Of a stretch of 64,000 nt of DNA, positions 34,104 through 42,684 are shown piece by piece. The stretch is from assembly GCA_016716385.1 (NCBI GenBank), contig JADJWL010000018.1, positions 1 through 64,000 of the forward strand, given 5' to 3'. A program made the position numbers and the translations under genes. This DNA is from Bryobacterales bacterium. Lineage in GTDB: Bacteria > Acidobacteriota > Terriglobia > Bryobacterales > Bryobacteraceae. Each line of letters begins with the position of its first letter. The stretch's first letter is position 1. Under the pieces are notes generated by a model. That model worked only from the letters and a program-made list of their open reading frames with translations. It made no database searches and was not told where the DNA came from.

Positions 34104-35228
34104 ATGAGCCACGCGCGCGGGGTTGCGCCCTGGAGCCGGAGGGCGTTCCTCGCCGCCGTTCCCATTCCACTCCTGGCAGCCGAGTTCGACCGCAGGCGCG
34201 TCTTTCCTCCCGAGTGGGGCAGGTATGCCGACCCGGCGACGGAATTCGAGGTCGCACGGCTCACCGATCCGCAGTACTCGAGCCTGCTGCCGGCCTCCTA
34301 TAACCGCGTGATCGGCCGCCGTAACGGGTTCCTCCTGCACACGAGCGATCGAGCCGGCGGCCAGCAGGTCTTCCGCCTCGACCTCAAGACCGGCGAGAGC
34401 CGCCAGTTGACCGGCGCCTCGGCGCTCGATCCGGCCTCGGTGACACTGGCCGGCGGAGACCGGACGTTCTGCTATTTCGACGGGCGGGTGTTGCGGCAGG
34501 TGCAGTTGAGCAATCTGCGCGAGCGCGACGTCTGCGAAGTCAGCAAGGACTGGGAGAGAACGCCGGGCTTTTCCGTGTCGAGCGACGGCCAGCGGGGCTT
34601 CTTCGGCGAGTCGCGGCGCGGGAAATCGCGGCTGCGCATGGTGCTGCTCGTCTCCGGCCGCGTGACGACGGTCGCCGAGCAGGACTTCGTCCTGACTCAC
34701 CCCCTGCCGCGCCCGCGGCGTGCGCAGGTGGTCTTCCGCCAGGGAAGCGAGGCGTTCTGGATCGTTCCGCTCACCGGCGGCAAGCCCCGCCAGATGCGCA
34801 CCGAGCCGGGCGAACTCGGTCCGGCGATCTGGGCGCCGAGCGGCCAGTCGCTGCTGTACCTCCACCTGCCGGGTCCGGGCAAGCTGAATGCGATCCGCGA
34901 AAGCATCCCGGAAGAAAACCGCGACCGTCTCGTCGCGCCGACCAGCCAGTACGCGCACTTCGGGCAGAACGGCGACGCCTCGGTGTTCGCCGGCGCCAGC
35001 CGGAACGCGGCGTCGCCGCACGTGCTGATCCTGGTGCGCAGTGTCCGCCGCGAGATGACGGTGTGCGAGCACAAATCGAGCGATCCGGCGTCGGTGGCGC
35101 CGATCTTCTCACCCGACAGCCAGTTCATCTTCTTCCAGAGCGATGTTCATGGCAAGCCCGCGATCTACCGCATGAACGTGGACAGGCTGGTCGAGCAGAC
35201 CGCCGAGGAAGACGGACCAGAGCCGTAG
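34104..35228 (+). CDS. Oligogalacturonate-lyase-like / TolB-type beta-propeller protein
   Basis: A 374-residue protein with a twin-arginine-like export signal (WSRRAFLAAVPIPLLAAE). The mature start, FPPEWGRYADPATEFEVARLTDP, followed by YNRVIGRRNGFLLHTSDR, matches the oligogalacturonate lyase (PL22) family, a seven-bladed propeller that degrades pectin fragments in known members. Blade motifs such as PIFSPDSQFIFFQSDVHGKPAIYRM are also common to TolB-type propellers. Catalytic histidines of Ogl cannot be confirmed by eye, so lyase activity is uncertain. The start ATG at 34104 gives the export signal; earlier in-frame codons lie within DUF3500. Confidence 0.8.
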   Translation: MSHARGVAPWSRRAFLAAVPIPLLAAEFDRRRVFPPEWGRYADPATEFEVARLTDPQYSSLLPASYNRVIGRRNGFLLHTSDRAGGQQVFRLDLKTGESRQLTGASALDPASVTLAGGDRTFCYFDGRVLRQVQLSNLRERDVCEVSKDWERTPGFSVSSDGQRGFFGESRRGKSRLRMVLLVSGRVTTVAEQDFVLTHPLPRPRRAQVVFRQGSEAFWIVPLTGGKPRQMRTEPGELGPAIWAPSGQSLLYLHLPGPGKLNAIRESIPEENRDRLVAPTSQYAHFGQNGDASVFAGASRNAASPHVLILVRSVRREMTVCEHKSSDPASVAPIFSPDSQFIFFQSDVHGKPAIYRMNVDRLVEQTAEEDGPEP

Positions 35229-35277
35229 TCCGGCTGTGATACACTGGCGGCCACACAACGAGGGGGGGGATCGTCCC

Positions 35278-35913
35278 ATGAAACACGGTCAACTGCGGCG
35301 GCGGGAGTGGCTGGAGGCCTGTATCGCGAAGGGACTCCTGGTTGCCGGTGCGGCCATGCCGCAAACGAGCCTGCTCGCATTCTGGCAGCAGGGACAGCAG
35401 CACGCGCACCGGCCGACGCCACCCGAGGTGCTCGGACCGTTCTACAAGAAGAATGCGCCCAACGTGGCGGCCCTGCGGAAGTCTGGCGATCCGGGCTTTC
35501 CCCTTCGCGTCGTGGGCAAGGTGTTCAACACCCGAGGGGAAAAAGTGCCCGAGGCTCGCGTAGATTTCTGGCACGCGGATCACGCCGGGATCTACGATGT
35601 GCAGGGCTACAAGTTTCGCTCGAAGCTGCTGTTGCCGGAGTCGGCCGAGTACGCCGTGGAAACCGTGATGCCAGGGCATTACCCGGACCGGCCCGCCCAG
35701 CACATTCACTACCTGATCGCCGCCCCGGGCCACAAGACGCTGATCACTCAAGCTTATTTTGCGACCGATCCCTTCTTTGAGGGCGATCCGGACAAGAACT
35801 ATGCGAAGCGCGGCATGGCGTCCAGCCGCGAACTGGTCCGGCCCGTGACCCTGTTCGAGAAAGGCGTGCCGCGCGCGGAGATCGTTTTCGATATCTGCCT
35901 GGAGAAGCTGTAG
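35278..35913 (+). CDS. Intradiol ring-cleavage dioxygenase-like protein, exported
   Basis: A 211-residue protein with an export-type N-terminus (RRREWLEACIAKGLLVAGAAM). The body matches protocatechuate 3,4-dioxygenase-type enzymes: TPPEVLGPFYKKNAP, ARVDFWHADHAGIYD and GHYPDRPAQHIHYLI. The four Fe(III) ligands Tyr-Tyr-His-His are all present as Y106, Y135, H142 and H144. Active members open catechol rings between the hydroxyls. Exported single-domain homologues of unknown substrate are common in Acidobacteria and Planctomycetes. The start ATG at 35278 follows a G-rich AGGGGGGGGA. It is two bases from the WD40 gene, so probably co-transcribed. Confidence 0.9.
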   Translation: MKHGQLRRREWLEACIAKGLLVAGAAMPQTSLLAFWQQGQQHAHRPTPPEVLGPFYKKNAPNVAALRKSGDPGFPLRVVGKVFNTRGEKVPEARVDFWHADHAGIYDVQGYKFRSKLLLPESAEYAVETVMPGHYPDRPAQHIHYLIAAPGHKTLITQAYFATDPFFEGDPDKNYAKRGMASSRELVRPVTLFEKGVPRAEIVFDICLEKL

Positions 35914-35915
35914 CC

Positions 35916-36866
35916 GTGCGCGTGCTACTCTCCCTCGCCGTTGCCGCGGCCGCTGCGGCGGCGGACCGTACGGTTTCCTCCGATGTGGCAATCCACAGCG
36001 TCGCGTTCGCCGATGGCGGCAGGACGCTCCTGGGCCACGGGGCAGGCGGTTCCGTTCGTGGCTGGGACGCGGCGACCGGCGCGCCCAAGCTGAAGCACGA
36101 TTCGCAGCCGTCGCCGGCAGCCTCGGCGCTGCTGCCGGAGAGCGGGCAATTGGCCGGGGTAGCCCGCGATGGCAGTATTGAGGTCGTCGCGATCGCCGGC
36201 GGGAAGGTCGTGCGGAGGGTACCGGCGGTGGAACCCGCCGCGCGGCGGCTGGTCTACTCCCCCGACGGCCAGGCGGTGGCGACGGTCCATCAGCCAGGCC
36301 CGGTGGCCCGCGAGAATACAGTGCGCGTCCGCGACGCCGGTGGCCGGGAGCGGTTCACTGCGCCTGCCGGCATCGGCGGAATCTCGGTTCTCGGCTTCTC
36401 GCCAGACGGCCGGTTCCTGGTGGGCGGCAGCAACGACGCCGACGTCCGCGTCTGGAATGCCCGCAACGGCGAACTGGTGCGGCTGATCGACCAGTTGCTG
36501 GTGACGATGTTCGCGCTGGCGTTCTCCCCGGACGGAAAGTGGCTGGCGATGGCTGGCGTGGACCGCACAGTCTACCTGTGGGATACCGCAACGTGGAAGC
36601 TGACGCGCAAGCTCACGGGCCAGCCGGAGATGATCTCCGCGGTGGCGTTCTCACCGGACGGCCGGCGGCTGGCGGCCGGCGGCTTCAGCGAGTTGACCTC
36701 CCGCCAGCCGGTCAAGGTGTTGCTGTGGGATGTCGGCGCCGGAAAGGTGATCGGGACCATGGATGCGCCGCGGCGGGTTTCCGGGCTGACGTTCTCGCCG
36801 GATGGGACGATTCTGGCTGCCGCCTGCGGAGAGAAGACCGTCACCTTGTACGCGGTACAAGACTAG
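35916..36866 (+). CDS. Exported WD40-repeat protein
   Basis: A 316-residue protein with a GTG start and a short Ala-rich signal peptide (VRVLLSLAVAAAAAAA). Seven propeller blades are recognisable by FSPDGR/K..A.g..D..V..WD patterns: VLGFSPDGRFLVGGSNDADVRVWN, ALAFSPDGKWLAMAGVDRTVYLWD and AVAFSPDGRRLAAGG. WD40 propellers are binding scaffolds without catalysis. The gene starts two bases after the dioxygenase stop. No partner can be named. It ends 145 bp before the tRNA gene. Confidence 0.88.
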   Translation: MRVLLSLAVAAAAAAADRTVSSDVAIHSVAFADGGRTLLGHGAGGSVRGWDAATGAPKLKHDSQPSPAASALLPESGQLAGVARDGSIEVVAIAGGKVVRRVPAVEPAARRLVYSPDGQAVATVHQPGPVARENTVRVRDAGGRERFTAPAGIGGISVLGFSPDGRFLVGGSNDADVRVWNARNGELVRLIDQLLVTMFALAFSPDGKWLAMAGVDRTVYLWDTATWKLTRKLTGQPEMISAVAFSPDGRRLAAGGFSELTSRQPVKVLLWDVGAGKVIGTMDAPRRVSGLTFSPDGTILAAACGEKTVTLYAVQD

Positions 36867-37011
36867 CCGGTTCGTTCGGCGGACTCGCCCGCGCAGCCCG
36901 CTAACCGTGATCGGCTTCGCCCCGGAATGGCCTGGAACGGCTCCTGGCACAACGGGAGACCACTCAGCCTTCCGGAAAGGCAGCAACTAATTGGAATATA
37001 AGGGGTTAGGT

Positions 37012-37089
37012 TGGTCGGGCCGCCGGGATTTGAACCCGGGACCTCTTGCACCCCAAGCAAGCGCGCTAGCCAGGCTGCGCCACGGCCCG
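37012..37089 (-). tRNA. tRNA-Pro (GGG anticodon)
   Basis: A complete cloverleaf on the minus strand: 7-bp acceptor stem CGGGCCG/CGGCCCG, D-arm GCGC-AGCCTGGCTA-GCGC, anticodon arm CTTGC-TTGGGGT-GCAAG with anticodon GGG at 37052-37054, and T-arm CCGGG-TTCAAAT-CCCGG. The discriminator is A and the 3' CCA is encoded (37012-37014). It would read the CCC proline codon. A TATGAT hexamer at 37098-37103 places a transcription start one or two bases before the mature 5' end. The gene stands alone, divergent from the DUF4920 gene. Confidence 0.95.
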
Positions 37090-37097
37090 ATCTCACC

Positions 37098-37103
37098 ATC
37101 ATA
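37098..37103 (-). promoter_or_regulatory. -10 box (TATGAT) of tRNA-Pro
   Basis: TATGAT on the minus strand ends eight bases before the tRNA 5' end. It lies 20 bp from the TAAAAT of the divergent DUF4920 gene (37124-37129), so the two promoters are interleaved. Confidence 0.45.
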
Positions 37104-37123
37104 CTACGCTGCCGGCCGCTTGC

Positions 37124-37129
37124 TAAAAT
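37124..37129 (+). promoter_or_regulatory. -10-like hexamer (TAAAAT) of the DUF4920 gene
   Basis: TAAAAT ends six bases before the ATG at 37136, with no Shine-Dalgarno sequence, which fits a leaderless message. Confidence 0.4.
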
Positions 37130-37135
37130 CCTGGT

Positions 37136-37591
37136 ATGCGACTTTTTGGCTGCCTTTTCCTGCTTGCGGCCGCTGCCCCCGCCGGATCTGTCGAACTGGG
37201 AAAGAAACTGGCTCTCCCTTCTCCCACCCCTGTCGCCGACGTTGCCGCCAACCCGGAACGCTACGCCGGCAAGATCGTCCAGATCGAGGGCCGCATCACC
37301 GAGGTCTGCCAGATGATGGGGTGCTGGGTGCAACTCGTCAATCCGACGAATTCCAGGCAGGCCATTCGCGTCAAGGTAACCGATGGCGAGATCGTCTTCC
37401 CCAAGGATTCCCCCGGCAAGATGGCGATCGCCGAAGGCAAGCTGGTCAAGTTCGAACTCACCCGCGAGCAGGCCGTCGCCCGCGCCAAACACGAAGCCGA
37501 GGAGCAGGGACGTCCGTTCCGCCCAGAGTCCGTCAAGACCGGCGTCACCATCTACCAGTTGCAGGGCTCCGGCGCCGTGATCCTCGAGTGA
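37136..37591 (+). CDS. DUF4920 domain-containing exported protein
   Basis: A 151-residue protein with a signal peptide (MRLFGCLFLLAAAAPAGS). The body has the DUF4920 (OB-fold-like) signature: IVQIEGRITEVCQMMGCWVQL, where the VC...GCW cysteine pair is invariant, then IRVKVTDGEIVFPKDSPGKMAIAEG. The two cysteines could form a disulfide or bind metal in the periplasm. Function is unknown. It overlaps the next gene (ankyrin protein) as GTGA at 37588-37591, so both are translated from one message. Confidence 0.9.
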   Translation: MRLFGCLFLLAAAAPAGSVELGKKLALPSPTPVADVAANPERYAGKIVQIEGRITEVCQMMGCWVQLVNPTNSRQAIRVKVTDGEIVFPKDSPGKMAIAEGKLVKFELTREQAVARAKHEAEEQGRPFRPESVKTGVTIYQLQGSGAVILE

Positions 37592-38796
37592 CCCGGCTGG
37601 CCGTAGCGATCCTGTTCGCCTGGTCCGCGGCTAGCGCGGGACCTTTGCATGACGCCGTTCAGGCCGGCAACCTGAAGCTGACGGCGCAGTTGCTCGCCTC
37701 CGGCGCGGATCCCAACGAGCCGAATGCCGTCGGCGCCACACCGCTGCACGAGGCCGCCTGGAGCGGTAACCTCGCGCTCGTGACTCTGCTGATCGAGCAC
37801 CGGGCGAATCCGAACGCCGTGCACCGCGACGCCGGCTCCACTCCCCTGCACTACGCCGTCATCACGAACCAGATGGCCATTGTGCGCGCGCTGCTTGCGG
37901 CCGGAGCCAGGATCGATGCGCCGTACCGCTCGGGCGCCACCCCGCTGCACCTTGCGGCGGAACGAGGCTACGAAGAACTGGCGCGGATGCTGCTCGAAGC
38001 CAGCGCGCCGTTCGACGCCGAAGACAAGTCCGGAGCGACGCCGCTTGTCGAGGCGGCGCGCAAGGGGCATGAGACAATCCTGCGGCTTCTGCTCGACCGC
38101 GGCGGCGCTGTGACGGCGCGGGTACGGGAGAGCGGAAACACCGCGCTGCATCTGGCGGCGGGACGGGGCCACGCTCCCTGCGTCCGGCTGCTGCTGGAGC
38201 GCGGGGCGGATCCTGAGGCGAAGAACCTTTCCGGGGCCACACCACTCGATGAGGCGGCGCGCGGGCCGAACATCGAAGCAGTGCGGGTCCTGGTGGAAGC
38301 GCGCGGTCCGGGCGCGGCGACGACGCTGCTGGCCGGCGCGGCGATGAAGGGACAGACCCCGCTGGTGAAGCTGCTGCTCGCTCTGGGCGCGGACCCGAAC
38401 GTGCCCACGGCCAGCGGGACCACGGCGCTCCACGAATCGGCGCTCAAAGGACACGTCGAGCTGGCACGCCTGCTTCTGGCCAACGGCGCCGATCCGTCGC
38501 GGCCGAGCCGGGAAGGTGCGACGCCCCTGCACGACGCGGCCGTTGGCGGCGATGTGCGCGTTGTCGAACTGCTGCTGGATCACGACGCCCGCATCGACGC
38601 AGCCGACGCCAGCACCGGAGCAACCCCGCTGCACCAGGCGGCTTCGTGGGGGCGGGATGAAGCCGTCGCGCTGTTGCTTGCACGCGGCGCCAACGTCAAC
38701 GCGGCGGACCGGGAGGGGCAGACTCCTCTCTCTCTGGCCGCGGCGAATGGCCATGCGGCGGTGGCGGACCGCCTGCGCCGCGCGGGCGGCCGGTAG
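37588..38796 (+). CDS. Exported ankyrin-repeat protein
   Basis: A 402-residue protein starting at GTG 37588, which overlaps the DUF4920 stop. A signal peptide (VTRLAVAILFAWSAASAG) precedes about eleven ankyrin repeats of 33 residues with the G.TPLH.AA..G....v..LL..GA.. consensus, for example GATPLHEAAWSGNLALVTLLIEHRANPN. The repeat register is nearly perfect. Ankyrin arrays mediate protein contacts; no partner is known. The long upstream frame crosses the tRNA gene and is not coding. The 3' end overlaps the convergent glycosyltransferase by 101 bp. Confidence 0.9.
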   Translation: MTRLAVAILFAWSAASAGPLHDAVQAGNLKLTAQLLASGADPNEPNAVGATPLHEAAWSGNLALVTLLIEHRANPNAVHRDAGSTPLHYAVITNQMAIVRALLAAGARIDAPYRSGATPLHLAAERGYEELARMLLEASAPFDAEDKSGATPLVEAARKGHETILRLLLDRGGAVTARVRESGNTALHLAAGRGHAPCVRLLLERGADPEAKNLSGATPLDEAARGPNIEAVRVLVEARGPGAATTLLAGAAMKGQTPLVKLLLALGADPNVPTASGTTALHESALKGHVELARLLLANGADPSRPSREGATPLHDAAVGGDVRVVELLLDHDARIDAADASTGATPLHQAASWGRDEAVALLLARGANVNAADREGQTPLSLAAANGHAAVADRLRRAGGR

Positions 38797-40456
38797 ACAG
38801 CTCACGCCACAAGCGGACTTGCTCAGCCCCCAGTGCCTCCCAGCCGTAGCGCTCTTCCGCCAGGCGGCGGGCTTCCCGGGCGATCGCAGAGCGGCGTTCG
38901 GGCTCGGCCAGCAGGGCTTCAATCGCCTGCGCGAATCGCGGCCCGCTGTCCGCGATGACCCCACTGCGGCCGTCTTCGAGACCGATGCCGGCGCACCCGC
39001 TTGGCGTCGAGACGATCGCGCGCTCCATCGCCATGCCTTCCAGGACCTTCAGGTTCGTGCCCGCCGACACGGTCGTCGGCACGACTACGACGTTTGCCTC
39101 CACGTAGAGCGGACGCACGTCGCGGACGAAGCCGTGGATGCGCAATCCGGGCGCATCGGGGAGATTGGGTGTGCCAGTGAAGCGCTGCCAGTGGAGCAGA
39201 TGATCGGGCCCGCCGACCACGGTCAGGCTGACGCCGGCGAGATTGGGCCACACCTCGCGCCAGAAGAAGAGAAATGCCTCGACGTTCGGGAAGTGGCTGA
39301 AGGATCCGATGAAGAGCAGGCGGCGGCCCGGGCGTTCCGGCTGCGGACGGAAGCGGCCCAGGTCGACGCCGTTGGCGATGACGCGTGCGTGAGGCACGCC
39401 GAGCAACGCCCGGTCCTTCTCCGCCATCGCGACGACCGCGTGAAACCGGCGCAGGGCGCGCGCTTCATAGACGCGCCAGCGAAGCCAGTTCCACCACGCG
39501 CTGACCGACGGAGCGCGGCGGCGCACCTGCCCGTAGAGATCCCACGTGACGTCGTGCTCGACGAGAATGTCACCACGGTAGGCGGCCAGTTGCGTGTACT
39601 CGACCTGGCGCAAGGTGATTCCGGCTTCGGCGGTGATCTCGCGGAGCAGGCGGCGCATCGGCGCGGTGTCGAACTCCCGCACCTCGGGCGGGGCCAGAGT
39701 GGCCCAGCGCGGCTCGCGGTAGTGCGGCAGAGAGGCGACGGCGATCTTCGCGCAGAACTCGCGCAGTGGTTCGAACTCCTGCGTTGCGGGGTCGCGGGCG
39801 AAGGCGAAGAGGAAAATGTCGAACTCGCGGGACGCCTCGCGCAGCAGCGAGAAGATGCGTACCGCGCCTCCATGCGCCAGCGGGTACGGGAAGTAGGGGC
39901 TCAGCACCGCGACGCGCGGGCGCGATGGATCGGTGGGCCGCCCGTCGACCACCGCGACAGCCTCCGGAACTCTCGTGCGGTCGCGCTTAAAGGGATAGAG
40001 CCAGGACGGGCGCAGAAAGATCCGGTCGAGCGGGACTCCGGCGAGAAACAGCACCGACGCGATCGCGTGACGCAAACGCAGATGATGGCGCTCCAGGTTG
40101 GCATTGAACGCCAGAATGCTCCCCGGTGCGAACGCGACCGCCGCGGCGCGCAAGGGGTTCGGAGTGCCGTCGAACAACACTGGTGCGAGCCCCACACGCA
40201 GGTCGCGGAAGCGGTGCCGCAGCATGAGCCACAACTCGCCGGACGAGGCCGGAGGAAGCGGGACCGGCTCGCAGTCTGGGGGCGGATCCGCGCCGCCTGT
40301 GTGCACGACGAAGTGGCGCCGCGCGGGTTCCAGCGCCAGGATCTCGCGGGTCATGCGCCGGGCGCGGGATACGTCTCCGGTCCAGAAGTGCACGATGACG
40401 GCGTCGGGGTTGACGCCCCGCAGCCCGAACCACAGCTTTCTGAGGCGCTGCTTCAT
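38696..40456 (-). CDS. Glycosyltransferase family 4-type protein with extra N-terminal domain
   Basis: A 586-residue protein. Residues ~1-180 form an extra domain of unknown role. From ~183 it is a GT-B enzyme: VAVLSPYFPYPLAHGGAVRIFSLL is the N-terminal Rossmann start with the glycine loop, VIANGVDLGRF the hinge, LLFIGSFSHFPNVEAF the second Rossmann start, and VPTTVSAGTNLKVLEGMAMERAIVSTPSGCAGI the donor-nucleotide site. The start ATG at 40456 overlaps the upstream stop as ATGA. The C-terminal ~30 residues (RPRGAGGPPPPHGHSPRPE) are a Pro/Arg-rich read-through tail overlapping the ankyrin gene. It is a tandem relative of the next gene upstream. Donor and acceptor unknown. Confidence 0.85.
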   Translation of the reverse strand: MKQRLRKLWFGLRGVNPDAVIVHFWTGDVSRARRMTREILALEPARRHFVVHTGGADPPPDCEPVPLPPASSGELWLMLRHRFRDLRVGLAPVLFDGTPNPLRAAAVAFAPGSILAFNANLERHHLRLRHAIASVLFLAGVPLDRIFLRPSWLYPFKRDRTRVPEAVAVVDGRPTDPSRPRVAVLSPYFPYPLAHGGAVRIFSLLREASREFDIFLFAFARDPATQEFEPLREFCAKIAVASLPHYREPRWATLAPPEVREFDTAPMRRLLREITAEAGITLRQVEYTQLAAYRGDILVEHDVTWDLYGQVRRRAPSVSAWWNWLRWRVYEARALRRFHAVVAMAEKDRALLGVPHARVIANGVDLGRFRPQPERPGRRLLFIGSFSHFPNVEAFLFFWREVWPNLAGVSLTVVGGPDHLLHWQRFTGTPNLPDAPGLRIHGFVRDVRPLYVEANVVVVPTTVSAGTNLKVLEGMAMERAIVSTPSGCAGIGLEDGRSGVIADSGPRFAQAIEALLAEPERRSAIAREARRLAEERYGWEALGAEQVRLWRELSTGRPRGAGGPPPPHGHSPRPEREESAPPGPPR

Positions 40457-42684
40457 CGCGTCAACGCCTCGTACGACGCGGCGGCGTCCTCGGCGATCGA
40501 CTCCCAACTGAAGCGGGATTCCACGGTGGCGCGTGCCTGCCTTTCGATCCGCTCGCGCAAGTCCGCGTCGCGCAGCAGACGCACCAGCGCGGCGGCGAAG
40601 TCCGGGGCCTGTTCATGAATGAGCGCGCCGGCTTCATGGCGCAATCCCAGGCCGTAGCACCCGACGGGAGTCGATACGACCGCGCGGCCGCAGGCCATCG
40701 CTTCCATCACCTTGATGTTCGTGCCCGCCGACACCACGAGCGGCACGGCGACCACCGAGGCGCGGGTGTACAGCGGCCGCACATCGCTGACGAACGCGTG
40801 GCGGACAATGCGCGGGTCGAGCGAGGCGGGGTACGGCCGGCCCGTCAATTCGCGCCAGTAACGGTCCGGCTCGGGTCCGGCGACGCAATGCAGCCGCGCG
40901 TCGGTGACCTCGCGCCAGACGAGCGGCATCACCTGTCGCGCCAGCCACTCGAATCCGAGGATGTTCGGCAGATGGCGAAACGAGCCGATGACCAGGATCT
41001 CCGGCGGGCCATCGGGACGGCACTGCGGCGTGAACCGCGCTGTATCCACGCCGTTGGCGACAACCGCGGTGGCGGCGGCGGAGGCCCCTTCCTGGATGGC
41101 CAGCGCCCGGTCGTCTTCCGACATCGTCCAGACGGCGTCATACCGGTTGAACCAGTGGCGCTCGAAACGGCGCCAGCGCTCCGCTTCCTCGCCTGCCTGA
41201 AGCTGCTGGTAGAGCATGAACGTCAGATCGTGCTCCACGAGGATCGCGGGCAGCGCCGGAGCGGCGTCGCGGAACGCCGCGAGGTGTGCGTACTCCACCT
41301 GAAGAACCGACACCTCCGCCGCGAGGGATGCAATGAGAGCCTCCATCGCGCTCGAACGGTGCTCCCGAACCTGCTTCGGCAACCCGCGGTCATTCCCCGG
41401 ATGTTCGTCGCGCTCCACGACGTAGACGCGCCGGAAGACGGTGTGTAGCTGCTCGTATTCGACCTGTTCATCTTTCTCGCGGAACGCCGCGAGTAGCAGG
41501 TCATACCGCGAGGCGAGAGCGCGGCACAGGTTCCAGATGCGGACCGCGCCGCCGTGCGTGAGCGGATAAGGCAGATACGGCGAGACGACGAGCACCCGCT
41601 TCAGACCGCGGAATGGCTGCGGGCCGTGCACCGCGAAGCTGATGTTGCCACGCGCGAGGGCGGCGTCGCGGGGCGCGACCGGAGGCGTGCGGCGGGCCAG
41701 CGTGACGAACTCGGCGTCTTCGTAAGGCCAGTCCGGCGCTTCGCTGGGCGTTTCAGCCGCACCGATGGAGTAGCTGTGCCAACCCGCGGCCGCGGCGCGC
41801 CAGAACAGCCAGAGCCAGGCCGAGCCCGGAACGATCGTCCGCGGGACGCCCAAGGCTTCCATCCTGGCCCGATCAACCAGCATCAGCGGGCCCACCGGGG
41901 CCAGCACCCGCGATGCCTCGCCCGGCTGCAGCGGACGGAACGGCGCGCGGGCGAACAGGCCTTCGTTCCAGTCGCGATAGAACGCCTGCCGGGACACGGC
42001 GAAGGTGCCGGGACAGCGCATCAGGGGGATCAGGTCGTCCACCGACGCCGGGGCGCCCTCTTCCGCAAAGAGGATCCAGCGCGTGTCGCCGGAAACGGCT
42101 GCCCGGACCCCGGTGAGATCCCACTGCCGCTGCCTGGTAAGGACCGTGACATACGACTCACCGGTTGCGGGCGGAACCGGCAGGTCGATTGGAGCACCCG
42201 CGGGTAGTTTTCGAAACGCCCATCGCGAGAGCGTGACCGAATACTGCGCGGCGCGCAGAAACAGCCACCAGCCCAGGCCCGAGCCCCAGTCGGCGATGCG
42301 GCGTGCGATGGAATGCAGACGGTCCCGCGAACGCCGCAGCAGGTGCCTGGCAATGCCCGCCGGCGTGGCATTGAAGAAGTCGCCGTGCTCGTTGAGCACC
42401 AGGACACGAAACGGCGGCCGCAGCAGCGGACGCACGCGCGGAGCCAGGGGGCCGCGCCGCGCCCATACGACCACGGTCAGGGCGGACCAGTGCCGCCCGA
42501 GGTCGCGCAACGCTGCTTCCCAGTCGCCACAAGCGACGCGACCGCACAGCGCGGCAACCACCGGATCGGGCGGTTCCAGCGTGAATAGCCAGATCGGGAG
42601 TCCCGCTGACTGGACGTGCCGGACCGCGCGCGCGGCATCGGCGGCGCCGGCGGCAAAGACCGTCACGATCTTCGGCTTCACCAC
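40453..42684 (-). CDS. Large glycosyltransferase with N-terminal extension (GT4-type)
   Basis: A 743-residue protein from a GTG at 42684. Residues ~1-360 form an N-terminal region that includes a GT-A-like patch (YVTVLTRQRQ, WILFAEEGAPASVDDLIPLM), perhaps a remnant or second transferase domain. From ~368 a GT-B domain starts at VLVVSPYLPYPLTHGGAVRIWNL and ends with VVSAGTNIKVMEAMACGRAVVSTPVGCYGLGL. It is clearly paralogous to the 586-residue neighbour, sharing the SPY.PYPL.HGGAVRI and SAGTN.KV.E.MA motifs. Likely builds surface glycans. It overlaps the MFS gene by seven bases and the next transferase as ATGA, so all are in one operon. Confidence 0.85.
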   Translation of the reverse strand: MVKPKIVTVFAAGAADAARAVRHVQSAGLPIWLFTLEPPDPVVAALCGRVACGDWEAALRDLGRHWSALTVVVWARRGPLAPRVRPLLRPPFRVLVLNEHGDFFNATPAGIARHLLRRSRDRLHSIARRIADWGSGLGWWLFLRAAQYSVTLSRWAFRKLPAGAPIDLPVPPATGESYVTVLTRQRQWDLTGVRAAVSGDTRWILFAEEGAPASVDDLIPLMRCPGTFAVSRQAFYRDWNEGLFARAPFRPLQPGEASRVLAPVGPLMLVDRARMEALGVPRTIVPGSAWLWLFWRAAAAGWHSYSIGAAETPSEAPDWPYEDAEFVTLARRTPPVAPRDAALARGNISFAVHGPQPFRGLKRVLVVSPYLPYPLTHGGAVRIWNLCRALASRYDLLLAAFREKDEQVEYEQLHTVFRRVYVVERDEHPGNDRGLPKQVREHRSSAMEALIASLAAEVSVLQVEYAHLAAFRDAAPALPAILVEHDLTFMLYQQLQAGEEAERWRRFERHWFNRYDAVWTMSEDDRALAIQEGASAAATAVVANGVDTARFTPQCRPDGPPEILVIGSFRHLPNILGFEWLARQVMPLVWREVTDARLHCVAGPEPDRYWRELTGRPYPASLDPRIVRHAFVSDVRPLYTRASVVAVPLVVSAGTNIKVMEAMACGRAVVSTPVGCYGLGLRHEAGALIHEQAPDFAAALVRLLRDADLRERIERQARATVESRFSWESIAEDAAASYEALTR

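Noticed and set aside
36991..37587. N-terminal extension of the ankyrin gene
   Set aside because: It crosses the tRNA gene on the opposite strand and the DUF4920 gene; GTG 37588 with a signal peptide is the better start.
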